NCBI GenBank assembly: GCA_020746875.1 | Contig: JAGTJL010000020.1 | Coordinates: 620,001-684,000 of the forward strand | From: Rhexocercosporidium sp. MPI-PUGE-AT-0058 | Lineage: Eukaryota; Ascomycota; Leotiomycetes; Helotiales | Direction of reading: 5' to 3' | DNA: 64,000 bases | Part shown: positions 10,187 to 21,301 of the stretch, one piece after another | How positions within the stretch are numbered: position 1 is the first letter of the stretch | Layout: every line of letters begins with the position of its first letter | Notes under the pieces: model-generated | The model's input: only the letters and a program-made list of their open reading frames with translations | Database searches by the model: none | What the model was told of the DNA's origin: nothing | Made by a program: the position numbers and the translations under genes

Positions 10187-10745
10187 ATGGATACCATCGA
10201 CTTTCAGGATCCCGATTGGGTTGAGAAAGCGTGGATACACGAAGACAGGTCAGGTATCTGCCAACATGCCGTTAGGGGACGGAGAGATGACCACGGAGTC
10301 GAATATTTCGGGATACATCGACTGAAAAATCTGTATGATCCGGCCGACTCAGCTCTCGAGATATTTCCAGAAGAGGGAGGAATTGAGGTAGCTCCCGTAC
10401 TGCGAAGGGATCTCGAGTATACCTCGTCATTTCGACTTTGCTTCTAAAGAACTAACAGCTCCCAGTTCATGTATCTCCCAACGACCCGACAAGTCTCATC
10501 AGTGTGATCGCTGCAATTTACCAGCATTTAAATATCCCAAAGACCTAAGCCGCCATATCAATGATATTCACGAGACAACGAAGCGATACAGATGTCCGGT
10601 AGATGGCTGCAAATACAGCGGTGCTACAGTTGGTCACTCTTTTAAGCGTAAAGACAATTTCCGCCGCCACCTTCGGGAACAACACGCCGATTGCTTGGAT
10701 AAGGACTTGGATATGGACTTAGAGGGCTTCTTCATCGTGGATTGA
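10187..10745 (+). CDS. Small two-finger C2H2 protein
   Basis: Two exons (10187-10416 and 10466-10745) encode 169 residues. The 49-base intron has donor GTATAC, branch ACTAAC and acceptor CAG, and restores the frame exactly. Residues 1-76 are acidic and unassigned (start MDTIDFQDPDWVEKAW). The second exon encodes a classic finger, HQCDRCN...DLSRHINDIH, followed by a second, CPVDGCKYSG...RKDNFRRHLREQH, and an acidic tail DKDLDMDLEGFFIVD. The finger spacing (Cys-x2-Cys...His-x4-His, then Cys-x4-Cys) resembles fungal proteins that place fingers at the end of ankyrin or NACHT-type proteins, but here they stand alone. A nucleic-acid-binding role is likely; the targets are unknown. The short length may be genuine, or the gene may be a fragment of a larger one. 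Confidence 0.75.
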
Positions 10746-12780
10746 TCACAATACTCTCATGGTTATCGATCAGGATCTCCTTTTCATTGTACTCATCTTG
10801 CAACTTACTCTAGCTGCGTAAAAACAGCACCATTCGTTCTCACTTGCTATTCCTGCCGTCTTCTTTAGCTTGCATTGAGGGTTGCAAATGATTGTAGCGA
10901 AGGAATGACTCATTTTTATTGCGTCTTTGAGTTATTACTCCCCAGTCACTTCCCTAGATTTAGATGTGTGAGACTTATAGCTGTATGTCATGCATTAATC
11001 AACTGTTCACGGAGGCGGCTCATTGACGCCAGCCAAAAATGCTCATGTTTTTCACGAGACGTGAAGCCGGGTTTGAAAGCGAGTTTAAGCGACTGCATTC
11101 TTGTGCAATTATCTGTTTTGGATTTTCCATTTATATTTTTTATGAGTGTGCAGGTATCAGCAAGCCATGTTATGGCTGGCCGAGGTGGTCAGATGCAACA
11201 GATGGACCAAATGGCAAACAATATCTACCTCTTCTTGGTCTTGGTCTATTTACAACTTAGAAGGTATTCAGCCTGTCATACTGACTCCTTGTATTGTCGT
11301 CGACTCGTGTAAGTCCCAAATCGTGTTGCTACTCTGGTTATCATACATTGTTGGTAGTCTTTCCAAGACTCTGGTGAGTATTTTGTCTTGGAGAGGATGA
11401 ATAATGCTGTCTTTGTTGTCTTAGTTTACCCACTCAGAGAACAGAAAGCGAGGAGAAATGCAAAGATTTGGTTTCAAGCTCGCTTCAAAGTCATCTTTCT
11501 ACGAACTCACGATAATTTCATTGGCACTTGTTGTTTCTTGTTCACGCAGAAGCCATTTTTGGGGGGGCAATTCGGTGTTTTGAGGGATATTCTTGTATTT
11601 TGTGGGTCCCCATCGCTAAATCTCAACTTGGAATGGAAACAGTCACGGAGTTCTACAACCAGGACCATGTTGAAGCTAGCGCTATATCGTAAAACCCCAA
11701 CTAAAGATGGGCAAATTAAGAGAAGTTATATAGCTCCCGAAAGTAAACCCAAAAAGCACTGGGTGAAAGACTAGGCAAATCTCCTCCAAGCCCTACAGCC
11801 GGGCACGGGTCAAGCCTGTACTTTAATCGTCGAGCAATTGAAGCTTCTTCGACTTCATGAGTAACACAATAGGAGTGGAATTGCCGCTAGATTTTCGTGT
11901 TATTCCAAGGGCCTGGCAAATCTAACACTCCAGCTAACTCAGTTTGGTATTTCGTACGTTGTTTTGATAATCCGGAGGCAGTTTGTAGTGTTCCAGCAAC
12001 CGCAGTCGTTAAGCGAGCAATAATTTGCTGTGTCAACAACGCACATAAAACCCGCGGAACCCTTACCTCATACAAGCTCCGGTATTGCAGAGAATGGGTA
12101 GCGAGCCTCACAGTCCTTTTTTCCGTAGTAGCATTGTCTGACAGCGAAAACCCGAACCAGCGCAAAAGCGCAAGCGAGTTTCTTTATTGACAATGCTGCG
12201 TGAGTGGAAGGAACTCAAGCTCCACAAACCCACTACCTCGACATGGGCCAAGCATCCAAACTCCTTCTCTACTCTCCCTGCTGTCAGTATGATGACCTGC
12301 AATCCAGCAGGCGCCACTGGGAATGTCTCCTCCCTGGTGCCGGTCACTGTCAGAGCCAGAGTATGAGAGATCATCGAACATCTCTAGGACCCGAACTTTC
12401 TTTTTTTGTAGCTACAGCAGCGAGGCGGAGGAATTTTTGAGAAATAAGCGGCTATATACAGTCATCTAGCAGTTTATTAAAAGCAGAATTCGACTAACAA
12501 TAGCACATCCCATATGTAGTAAAAGTCAGCATAGTGTCTCAACTATCACCAATCAGAATCTCATGCATTGCTCTCTCATTCTAACGCATCATATTGAATT
12601 GACTTTCAAGTAGACTAGAAATTGAACTCGTTATGCAATTAGCTCCTCAGAACCACTGCTTTACCAGAACGATATCCTGGCTGACAGCCTAGCATACGAT
12701 GCATAACCCATGCGAAGCACCCATCCAACGCCACTGCTCAGAAAGCGAAATGAAAACTTTCTTATCCGAAACTTAGCATC
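10746..12780. other. Gene-poor interval
   Basis: About 2 kb without a convincing gene. Frames up to 128 codons occur at 11388-11774 but have no motif, no good start context and no splice logic. No tRNA-like boxes or transposon ends were seen. It includes the 3' ends of the flanking genes. Confidence 0.4.
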
Positions 12781-15700
12781 CTAGGAATCAAGGACCATAG
12801 GATCGCCATCCGACGCAACCGTGACTCGTGATTTCAATCGCTTTGATGGACCTTCTCGTCCTGTAAATACGATGAAAGATCCTATGACACTGCCTCTAGA
12901 TGTACCGGAAGTAATAGGGCCAGTGATACCTTTCGCGATACCTCCACTGGCGCTGGTGATACTTCCTGTGTCGCCTCCAGCGATTCCTTCAACGATGCCG
13001 CCCGTAGTACCCTCAACATTGTCTTCACCTGCATTGAATCGTGCGTATGGAGAGACGTACGAAGCTGGGTTTGGAGCGACGAGTGCGGCGGGGATTCTAA
13101 TGATAGGCTTGGCAATTTCGCTGGTGACAGCTTTGACAGAGGATCTAGCGCCGAAGCTAGCTGGCTTCTTGGTGATACTTTTGGCGGGAATTCTAATGAC
13201 AGGCTTGGCAAGTTCTCTGGTGGCCACTTTGGTGGAACGTCCGGCAGCATTTCTAGCAGGCTTTCCAGTGACAGTCTTGGCAAAGGGATCAGCGACGACT
13301 TTGGCAGGCTCTGCTGACGAGTATGGCGAGACGTATGGGACATCCTGTGGAGCAGTAGTTGCAAAGCATCCAACAGGAAATGTATAGACACCTTGCGCAG
13401 GCTCCCTTGGGGGAGTGCCCTTTGGAGATGTTTGCAGAGCGTTGAATCTAGTAGGATGCATCAGACTAACCCGAACAGGTTCACTTGGTGGTGGAGTGTA
13501 CAGAGATGGATGCGAAGCAGCGAGTCCAGCAGGGCGTCTCGGAACGGCTTTGGTAGATTTCGTAGTGATAGTCTTGGGATCGGGTTGAGTGATGGGTTTG
13601 GCAGGCTCCTTGGATGGGTATGGAGAGGTATACGTGGGTGCGTATGGAGAGAGGTATGGACGGGGCTGTTGCAGTCGTGGAGGAGAATGGAGACGGAAGA
13701 CACCCATGGTGGGCCCCGATTTGGTTGGTTGAACTACTTGGACTGATTGAGCGGCGAGGGTAGAGGCAGTGTCTGCGGTGGCAAGTTTGGTAACGGGTTT
13801 GGCTGGACCTGCGAGAGGATGGACAGCAATTTGAAGAGTTTCGACCGGGCGCGAGACAAGTTGATTCGCAATGGGAGGAGTTTCGATTGGGGGCGAGACT
13901 CGCTTATTGGCGGAAAGAGGCTCGACTGGAGCAGATACAGGCTCATTGGCGGGAAGAGGCTCGACTGGGGGAGGAGCAGAGTGTTCGGGCGCAGGAAGAG
14001 TCTTGCTTGGAACGCCGACTTCAAGGTAATGGAAATATTGATCAACGAGTCTGGTGCCGTTGACCCAGCGAGGTCGTTGCTTGGCCATGTTCCACTTCCA
14101 CTGTATCATTCAGAAGTCAGTAAACTATTTTCCCTACGTCGATATTGAGAATGTATGTTTTGATAGTGCGAAGTGAAGTGGGGAGAGGGGGGACTGGGAC
14201 CTGAGAAGACTTACATGCTTCTTTTCCTTGTTAACTCTATCTGGCCATTGGGAAGAATTAATGACGATTTCAAGAATGTCCTCTGCCTTCTTGTACAAAA
14301 CGGTGATTGAACCAAAGTCAGCGACGTCGTTCACGATTGGAGCTCGTTGTCCGACAACTACTTCCTCCTTGCCGTCGATCTCCATGCTAGAATCTGTAGA
14401 CACAGTAGGTTCTTCGCCCGAGTCGTTGGCTATTGGAATGCCAACAGATTCGATTGGGCTCTTGTCCTTGAAACTAGTGGCTGGAACTTGAGTTGTGTCG
14501 ACGTTGGCGGATTTTTCATCAGTCGTTGGAACATCGACGGCATCAATTGGCTGAACCGCAAGGCCATCTGCAAATTCAATGCCTGCCATTTCTTCAGCGA
14601 TCAACATATTGACGTCTGACATCTCGGCGATGGCTTGGTCAATCAAAGTGTTGACTTCTGGCATAGCTTCGACCCAATCGGCGACAGCATGACTATCAAC
14701 AACTTTAGTTGAGCTTGAAGTGTTCACAGGTGCCGAGGATTGCTTGTTGACTTCCTCCATTGGGGTATCAAGCTTCATTGGATCGTCGACTAGTTGATCC
14801 ACCGAAGTATCCGTAATATTTGTAGCCTCTGGCAAGTTGCTTTGAGCGATATCTACTGACTCGACTGACTCGACTGACTCTTCATCAAGATCCGAAGCGG
14901 GCTGCTCCATTTCAATGTCGATCAGTTGGCTAACAGCGTGATCAATCTTGTCGTAGAAGCTCTTTACGACAGCTGGGTCGATCTTATCATGAGGTTTTTC
15001 GATCAGAAGGGTCTTCAAGCCAGTGAAGTGGCGAAGACGAGAATATTGATCTACATCATTCATAAGACCAACACCATGAATAGCGAGATTCTGGACCTTC
15101 TGCAACTCCTCCTTGATATAAGGAATCTTTTCCACGAAATCCGGCATGACGCTCCAGAGATGCAAAGCATCGATTTCGAAATCGAAGTATTGAGGACGGC
15201 CAGACACAGCATTAAAAGCCAACTTGTAGAACTTCTTCGCAACCTCCCTGGACTCATGGTTGACTTTGAGGATGGTGGGGATCTTGCCGTAGGATTGAAT
15301 TGCGAAGCTATCTGGTTCGTCGGTGTGTGCGTACAGTCCGGAGTGCTGGTAGATGGTGACAACGCGACATCCTTCAGGGAGGGCGAACCTCCAGATCAGC
15401 TTGCGTAGCTTGCGCTTGAGCTTGCTGAAGTTCTTGAAAAGGGTTGGGCATTTGGCTTCTGGACGGAAGACGCAGGGCTGAACGTAGGGGTCACCATTGA
15501 TCCATCCCTTTAGGCGGTAGGGTGCGACATCTCTGTTGATTGCGTGGAAGCGTTCGAAATTGGCGGCCATCTTGGATCCATCTGGATCTGGGAAGAGGGA
15601 GGGTATGATAGCTAGTGGCAGGTATTAGCTTGGGAAATGCTTAGGGAAATGATTTGGCGTACCGTTCCAGCCTTCGGATTCTTCTGACTCGTATCCCTCC

Positions 15701-16065
15701 TCATACTCTTCCTCGTAACCATCCATATCCTCATAGTACTCTTCATCATAAGCATCCTTGTAGCTCTCACCCTCACCCTCGTACTCAACACGTTCAGAGA
15801 TAGTGACTTTCTTGGGAATCTTCATCTCTGACTTAGAGGTACCTGAGGCTCCAGTCTTGCCTTTCTTCGAAGAAACCATAGCAGACTTCTTTGGAGTAGC
15901 CATAGCAGATTTCTTTGGTGTCGCAACAGCAAGAACAGACTTCTTCTGTGGAAGAAGAGCTGATTTCTTTGGCGAGACTTTTGCAGATATCTTTGGAGGT
16001 GGCATATCAGGTTCCTTCGGCGCAACCATCTGCTCCTCCTTCTCCTTTCGAGGAAGTGCCATCAT
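12781..16065 (-). CDS. Large 2EXR-domain protein with basic repeat head and low-complexity tail
   Basis: Three exons (16065-15663, 15587-14215, 14100-12781) join in frame to 1031 residues. Introns are 15588-15662 (GTACGC, CAG) and 14101-14213 or so (GTAAGT, CAG, branch TACTGAC). The head has histone-H1-like PKKSA repeats (about residues 30-75) and an acidic run rich in EEY and EEE. The 2EXR core follows (RKLIWRFALPEGCRVVTI, ILKVNHESREVAKKFY, YFDFEIDALHLWS), then an acidic stretch with tandem VES units. The last 440 residues are Pro/Ala/Thr/Lys-rich with many loose repeats (AKPVT, RIPAK). The function of the family is unknown. The long disordered extensions are much larger than the usual 250-400 residue 2EXR protein. 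A nuclear, nucleic-acid-associated role is only an inference from the basic repeats. The MMALPRKEKEEQ start is chosen because two ATGs sit in CAATCATGATGG. Confidence 0.8.
14855..14880. repeat. Nine-base coding tandem repeat
   Basis: The unit ACTGACTCG is repeated almost three times and encodes the VES-VES-VES tract of the large 2EXR protein on the minus strand. Being a multiple of three, it can change copy number without breaking the frame. Confidence 0.85.
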
Positions 16066-16659
16066 GATTGGCAACGTCGTTGCTTGTAGCAGGTACGAGA
16101 TGCTGATGGTGCTCTGGGAAAGAGATCGCAAATGAAGCGATTCGAAGGTCAGCGTCTAGTGTTCTCGGTTGTTCATTTTCCGATTGTTGATATCGTGGCG
16201 AGCATAACGCGGAGAGCACGGACTGTTTACTTTTAGCCTAGCCTAGCTCGAGGTTGATTCAGGCAGCGCATTCACTCGAAACGAGGAGCGACAGAACACT
16301 AAACGAGATAAAAAGAGGAATTTTAAATCATAGGTGATGACTCTTTGAGACTTTGCCTTCATCTGGGGAACTTTTTAACGCCTTTTCAGGATCTTGTTTG
16401 TAAGTTCACGGGCCTACTCAGCAATGTAAGAGAGAGCTGGGTACGTTAAGTGCGACATCCATTGAATGAAATTCTACCCGCAGAACATGCAAGCACTAAA
16501 TATCGAGAATGAGAATTAAGTACACCAACAAAGGGTATTAAGGGATGTGATAAAAGAATGGGAGACCCTCAAGAATTCTCCACCTTCTAGGCCAAAGCAA
16601 GAAGAAGCCCACAGCCAGTTTGCACCAGCAACAGATCACAATCGCTAGAAATCTCCGAG
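16066..16659. other. Promoter-side gap of the large 2EXR gene
   Basis: About 600 bases between the 2EXR start and the stop of the next minus-strand gene. No gene is seen; it should contain the 2EXR promoter and leader. Confidence 0.4.
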
Positions 16660-17960
16660 TCAAACCTGCATCTTAGTAGCTGCAGCAACAACAGCACTGA
16701 AAGCCGCCTTAAACTTAGCAGCCTTGGCCTCCTCAAGCTTGACTCTATCCTCGCTCCAACGTTGCGACATTCTGCCTCATCGAACGAAACCAGATCCTTA
16801 ATGGGAAGACAGCAATGAAAGGAGGAGCGCAGAGATTTTCCCCCTCAGCACCGCGGAGCCTGGAACCTGTCTTGGGATTTCGCCCGATGACTTGCATGTT
16901 GTCTTTGTGTGCTTCATTGACTGGGATGTCGTTGCCGCACTCGTAACTGAAGAGGGTGCTTTGGTCTGCCCTCATGATGAAAGTTTAGAGACTATTGATA
17001 GATACACATGTCAGTATCATGCTTCAAACTCTTAGAAAATAGAAGGGGTATTTGAAGGAAATAGTCGAGAAAAAGATAGTACTGACTTGTGGAAGTGATT
17101 GAAGGGAGATCGAGATGATGGTGGGTGGCGGGCGGTCTGGTGTGGTACAGACAACGGTCCAAGTGAAGGTGCCATTTGGAGGAGGCGGGCTTCTGGAGAG
17201 GAGTGTATGGTTAGCTATGGACTTAAAATAAGTCGGTGTTGGGAGGAAGAGCAAAAGGATTTGTGCCAGTAAAACTGTAGATTTCGATTGCTGGATTTGG
17301 TGTCCTGATTTGGATGTTCTGGTTCTTTGAGAAGACGATGGGGCGAGAAATTGGTGGTACTAAACCTTGGATTCGAATTGAGAGCAGCGCGATCTGTAAC
17401 GACAGTAACGTAGTGTTAGGCCTATCGAAAAAGGATCGGGGTGCAGTCTGTGCCATGCAGGCGTAGTGCACACCATTTGGAAAAGTAAGGAAGGTCGTGG
17501 TTGAAGGCGGAGAATTTGTGGTAGCCCAGATTCCCAAAATTTTAGCATTGGAAGTTCGGCTCAGCGCGAGCTACTCTAACAAATGAAGCTAATAAGATAT
17601 GTAAGTTTACGATGTATTGAGCAGTAGAGCAGTTTGCGTGAATATTAGCGCAGCACTTCTTGCGGAGTCGGCTGGTAGGATAGACTAACTCAACACTTCG
17701 CGGATGCAGCTTCAAATCTCCTTCGTGGAAGTACAGGGAGCTGATGGGCACCAGCAATCTGGACAATCAATACAACTTGGATCTAAACTGAGGTTGAGAT
17801 AGGGTGTATTGTGATGGTTTTTGGTCTGACTGGAGCCAGGTTCCTGAACTTCCACTTGGTGTTCACGGTGCACATCATCTTCAACACTTCGCCGTTCTCA
17901 TCCCAAGCATGATCTTGCGTACATTATAATGGCACACAGCTCATTTTCCAACTTGAAGTG
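16660..17960 (-). pseudogene. Unresolved multi-exon gene or decayed gene
   Basis: Several minus-strand stretches read like real protein but cannot all be joined. In order they are QDHAWDENGEVLKMM plus WKFRNLAPVRPK (about 17915-17830), SSLYFHEGDLKLHPRSVE (about 17745-17690), an exon with TFLTFPNGVHYACMAQTAP (about 17560-17225), SPPPPNGTFTWTVVCTTP to SLQSLPQ with a GTCAGT donor (about 17190-17085), and YECGNDIPVNEAHKDNMQ to PPFIAVFPLRIWFRSMRQ (about 16965-16773). The last runs naturally into MSQRWSEDRVKLEEAKAAKF and the stop at 16660 only if one base of the AA at about 16768-16769 is dropped. I do not recognise the family. Either it is an expressed gene whose splice sites I could not all place plus one assembly error, or a pseudogene. 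Confidence 0.4.
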
Positions 17961-18499
17961 TCTTCCATCGGAATTTCGTACGTTTCCAAAAAGTCGAAAT
18001 GGATGAAGGTGAGTTTGGGGTATACTACTTAAGATCGGCCTCCAGTCGAACAGGGGCTGAGGCTTGTCTCTAACGCGCCCATGAAAATGGAATCGCTAGT
18101 GATTAGCATAATATGCACATTTGATTCACGTTGGTTTTGAAGGAAAGTTGAGTGGTTTTTGATTCCTACCTCACGCATACTATATTAGCTCAGAACAGCA
18201 TAACAGACAAAGTTCACGCACAAAATTTCTACCCTTCAAATATTACAATTCAACTCAGTATCTAAATACATACCGATGCGCCCCAATCCCGCGATCGCCA
18301 CCCGAGATATCTCATATTCAGCGAGCCCTCGTCTCCCAGTGCGTGTTGCAGTTATGGTTGAATTCTGGGAATTCTGGGAATTAGGAAATCGCTCTTCTGA
18401 TTGATAGTCTGTGAGAGAGTTCGTCTATGTTTGGCCGTGTGGTGGTCAGAACTTGAGCACAGATGGAGTGCATACGGGGGTTTAATGAGCGAGAGGAGG
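17961..18499. other. Gap between two minus-strand genes
   Basis: The first 60 bases may still belong to the unresolved gene: two minus-strand frames there look coding-like (HFDFLETYEIPMED and TFWKRTKFRWKTLQVGK). The remainder has a short direct repeat GAATTCTGG (18361-18380) and nothing else recognisable. Confidence 0.35.
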
Positions 18500-19176
18500 T
18501 TAGGTGTGAATTAGAGCTGGTGTTGGTGTTGGTTTGGGGGGGTTTTCTTTTTTAGCAAAGTTCTCGATACTCTTCCGGACACGAAGTGCGCTGTCCGGGC
18601 GCTCGAGGTGTTGTTTTGTGGATGTGTGAAGGGAAGGGCAGATGACTATCTCGACGTGTGATAGGGAATGTTGGGACAAGTGAACTAGTTTATCAGTAGA
18701 ATCGGATGAGAAACTTTCTTCTGAAGAGTGGTTTTCGATTGAGATGCCGGATGAGGTGCTGGGGACTGAGGGATAGTCTGTGCTTGAGAGGTAGGATATG
18801 CTGGTGCTGGATGATGCGTCCTCTGAGGTTGATATGGGTTGACGAGCGTGGGAGTGCCTTTGGCCTTGATTTTGAATAGGTCGATGGGCTCTTAGGCCTC
18901 GACTGCTGCTTCCAGGGGAGACATTTCTGATGGCGATGAACGCATCTATGGTGTTGGTGATTTGAGGAGCTAGAGGGAAGATGGTAGCGTACCGTTGAAA
19001 CCTTGAATATAATGTGCACTTTGTCCGTAAGATGATGTTTGCCGGCAAGGGTCGCTTGAAGTTGTCAATGCGAATGCTGGTCCTGAGGTCGCTGGCTGAC
19101 GCGAGGGCAGGTGGAGGGTTGGATATGAGGTGGTAGTGTGGAGACCCGAGTGATGATTTGGTCGTGTTTGCATCAT
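18500..19176 (-). CDS. Ser/Thr-rich disordered protein, unknown function
   Basis: Two exons (19176-18993, 18945-18500) encode 209 residues; the 47-base intron has donor GTACGC and acceptor TAG and keeps frame precisely, which is the main support for a real gene. The protein is low-complexity throughout: residues 1-60 rich in Thr/Ser/His/Pro, then ISTSEDASSSTSISYLSST and SSEESFSSDSTDKLVHLSQ, ending in a basic segment (ERPDSALRVRKSIENFAKKE). No domain, signal peptide or membrane helix is visible. I do not recognise it. The start is the first of two adjacent ATGs at 19171-19176, preceded by CAAA. Confidence 0.5.
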
Positions 19177-20086
19177 TTTGAATACTGATATCTTTGAGGC
19201 AAAGCAGAGTTATTAGTTTTGGGTGCTTGCTTGACTAGTACTAGGAGGCTGATAATCTTGAATAATGTCCCCGAGCTAGAGTGGGAAGACAATGTCGTGG
19301 TTCGAGAAAATGCGAATGTTGGATCTCGAAAAGCCCCTAAATAGAACCACTTTGAGAATCTTGAGCTCAGCATGGGTCATTTAATCATTTACTGGACTGG
19401 AGCTGGGACCGAAGAATAGTGCCATTCCCGAACTGAAGTTTTGAGATGTTCAAGGCATGAAATATACACAAGACGAATAACGAGTCTATCACAGGTATGG
19501 TGAATGAGAGGGATCTGGATCTCTCTTTACGACATGGCAGTCATTTGACATCCTCTCGACACTATGCAGCATCGGGAGCAATGTTACAGGTATCTGCGAT
19601 ATCTATACTAGAAATATCTTGGCATAAATCTCTATCACTTCAACGAATGGTCGCTTGACTGCATATCTTCAAAGAACCGATTTATGGTAATGCAGCACAC
19701 TACTGCTAAGATTACCAAGCAGTCCGATCCCACGGTGCACAATCAACACCAAGTATTGTTGGGAAGTGCTGTGATTCGCTGTAGTGACAAGGGTCCCCCT
19801 ACCTAGTGGTTAGGGATGTCAGAAACTAGCGCCGAGTCGTAGGAACTTCAGGAGCTCAGATGTCAGAATGCATCAATTCGTATGTTCAAGAACAAATTGA
19901 CTTTGAGGCAGAGAAGATAAAAATAGGCAAAGTGAACAAGCATGACCAAGCAAGAGGAAACCGACCGCCGTTCTCGGTCGAACATTTGCTTAAATAGATA
20001 GGTAATTGAAAGTCAGAAGCGACGATTCAACTCAATCTCATTGCATCTTCACAGTTTTTTATTCAACCAGATTCTCTCAAGACGCC
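19177..20086. other. Intergenic region, divergent promoters
   Basis: About 900 bases between the divergent disordered-protein gene and the short-chain dehydrogenase. No gene or element is seen. The part adjoining the dehydrogenase start is CT-rich (TTTTTTATTCAACCAG), a typical leader. Confidence 0.4.
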
Positions 20087-20972
20087 ATGACTTCAACAAT
20101 AGTCCTGGTTAGCGGTGCAAACCGAGGGTTGGGGAAAGGCCTCGTTGAACTCTACCTCTCCAAACCAAACCATACTGTCATCGCCGCCAACCGTGACCCC
20201 GAGAATACCGCATCCAAAGCCCTCAGCAAACTCCCCACAGGATCCGGCAGTCGTCTGATCGTCGTCAAGGCCGACGCATCAGTCGAGACGGACGCTTTGG
20301 AAGCTGTCAAGATACTTTCTTCTCAAGGCATCGACTACATCGACATCGTGATCGCTAATGCTGGTGTCAGTTACAGCTGGCCTAAGGTTTCGGAGTTGAA
20401 GATTGAGGATTTGCAGGGACATCTTGTGCCGAATGTGTTTGGTGTTGTTTGGTTGTATCAGGCTACTTTGTCGTTGCTGTTGAAGGCTAAGGATCCTAAA
20501 TTTGTGACAATTGGCTCTACGGCGGGAAAAATTGAGGTTAGTTGACTGTCTCAATGGTAGAACTGAGTGGTAGCCATGACGCTGACTTTTTTGAATAGTA
20601 AGAATGACTTTCCTTTGCTGCTGCCGCTCTGATTCTCGGCTGCTTGAACTGTCTTGAAATAATCTGTACTGAAAAATTTATAGGAATCAACTCCCGATCC
20701 CCAATGCAGCATATGGAACTTCGAAAGCTGCTGTGCACTGGCTCACCAAACGGATTGATGCTGAAGAGGAAAAGCTGACTGCTTTCGTGATCAATCCAGG
20801 CTTCTGTAAGACAGACATGGGTAATGCAGGTGCTCGAAATTTCGGACTGGCCGAGGCGTTTGTAGAGCCAGAAGATTCATGCCGGGCTATGGTTGAGTTG
20901 ATTGATAGTGCTACGAAGGAATCACATGGTGGGAGGCTTTGGGATATTCAGGATGGTCTGTTGTCTTGGTAG
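20087..20972 (+). CDS. Short-chain dehydrogenase/reductase (splice junction unresolved)
   Basis: Classical SDR fold enzyme of about 245 residues, probably a cytosolic NAD(P)H-dependent oxidoreductase. The cofactor glycine motif is in VLVSGANRGLGKGL near the N-terminus, the NAG motif in IVIANAGVSYS, the catalytic Ser region in TIGSTAGKIE, and the catalytic Tyr and Lys in AAYGTSKAAVHW. The C-terminus is FVINPGFCKTDMGN to IQDGLLSW. Exon 1 ends at 20536 with donor GTTAGT. The obvious second exon begins at 20684 after TTTATAG, but the phases differ by one, so NQLPIPNAAYG is not reached in frame. An alternative acceptor at 20708 with donor 20541 keeps frame but drops conserved residues. A base error in the junction or real inactivation would explain it. 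The substrate cannot be told. Confidence 0.8.
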
Positions 20973-21301
20973 ATTGGATTTGGCGGATCAGAGCATTTAA
21001 GATTGAACAGGTATGCTAAAGAAAGTCTAGCAATATAGATCATACTCGTAAATTATTAGCAATTCAGTGTCTGAACATAAACGAGGACTTGGGAGCCAGG
21101 TCGAAGTAAGTCATAAAAGGGACTTGGGCAAGAAGGACATGGCCAAGCCGTGACTGTGCTCTGATTGGCTGCGAGAATGACCACCCACCACCGCCTCGGA
21201 TCCCTCCCGAGAACGGACTTCAAGCTCTAAAAAGTTCCAACCCCTCCAAACCCCTCCATTACATCAACAACCTCACCCATTTCTTCCATTACAGCACCAA
21301 A
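20973..21301. promoter_or_regulatory. Promoter of the histidinol-phosphate aminotransferase gene
   Basis: The 329 bases contain a CCAAT box on the minus strand (GATTGG at about 21160) and a run of CTCC/CCAA pyrimidine-rich leader sequence just before the ATG. No clear TGACTCA-type general-control site was found, although HIS genes are often under that control. Confidence 0.4.
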
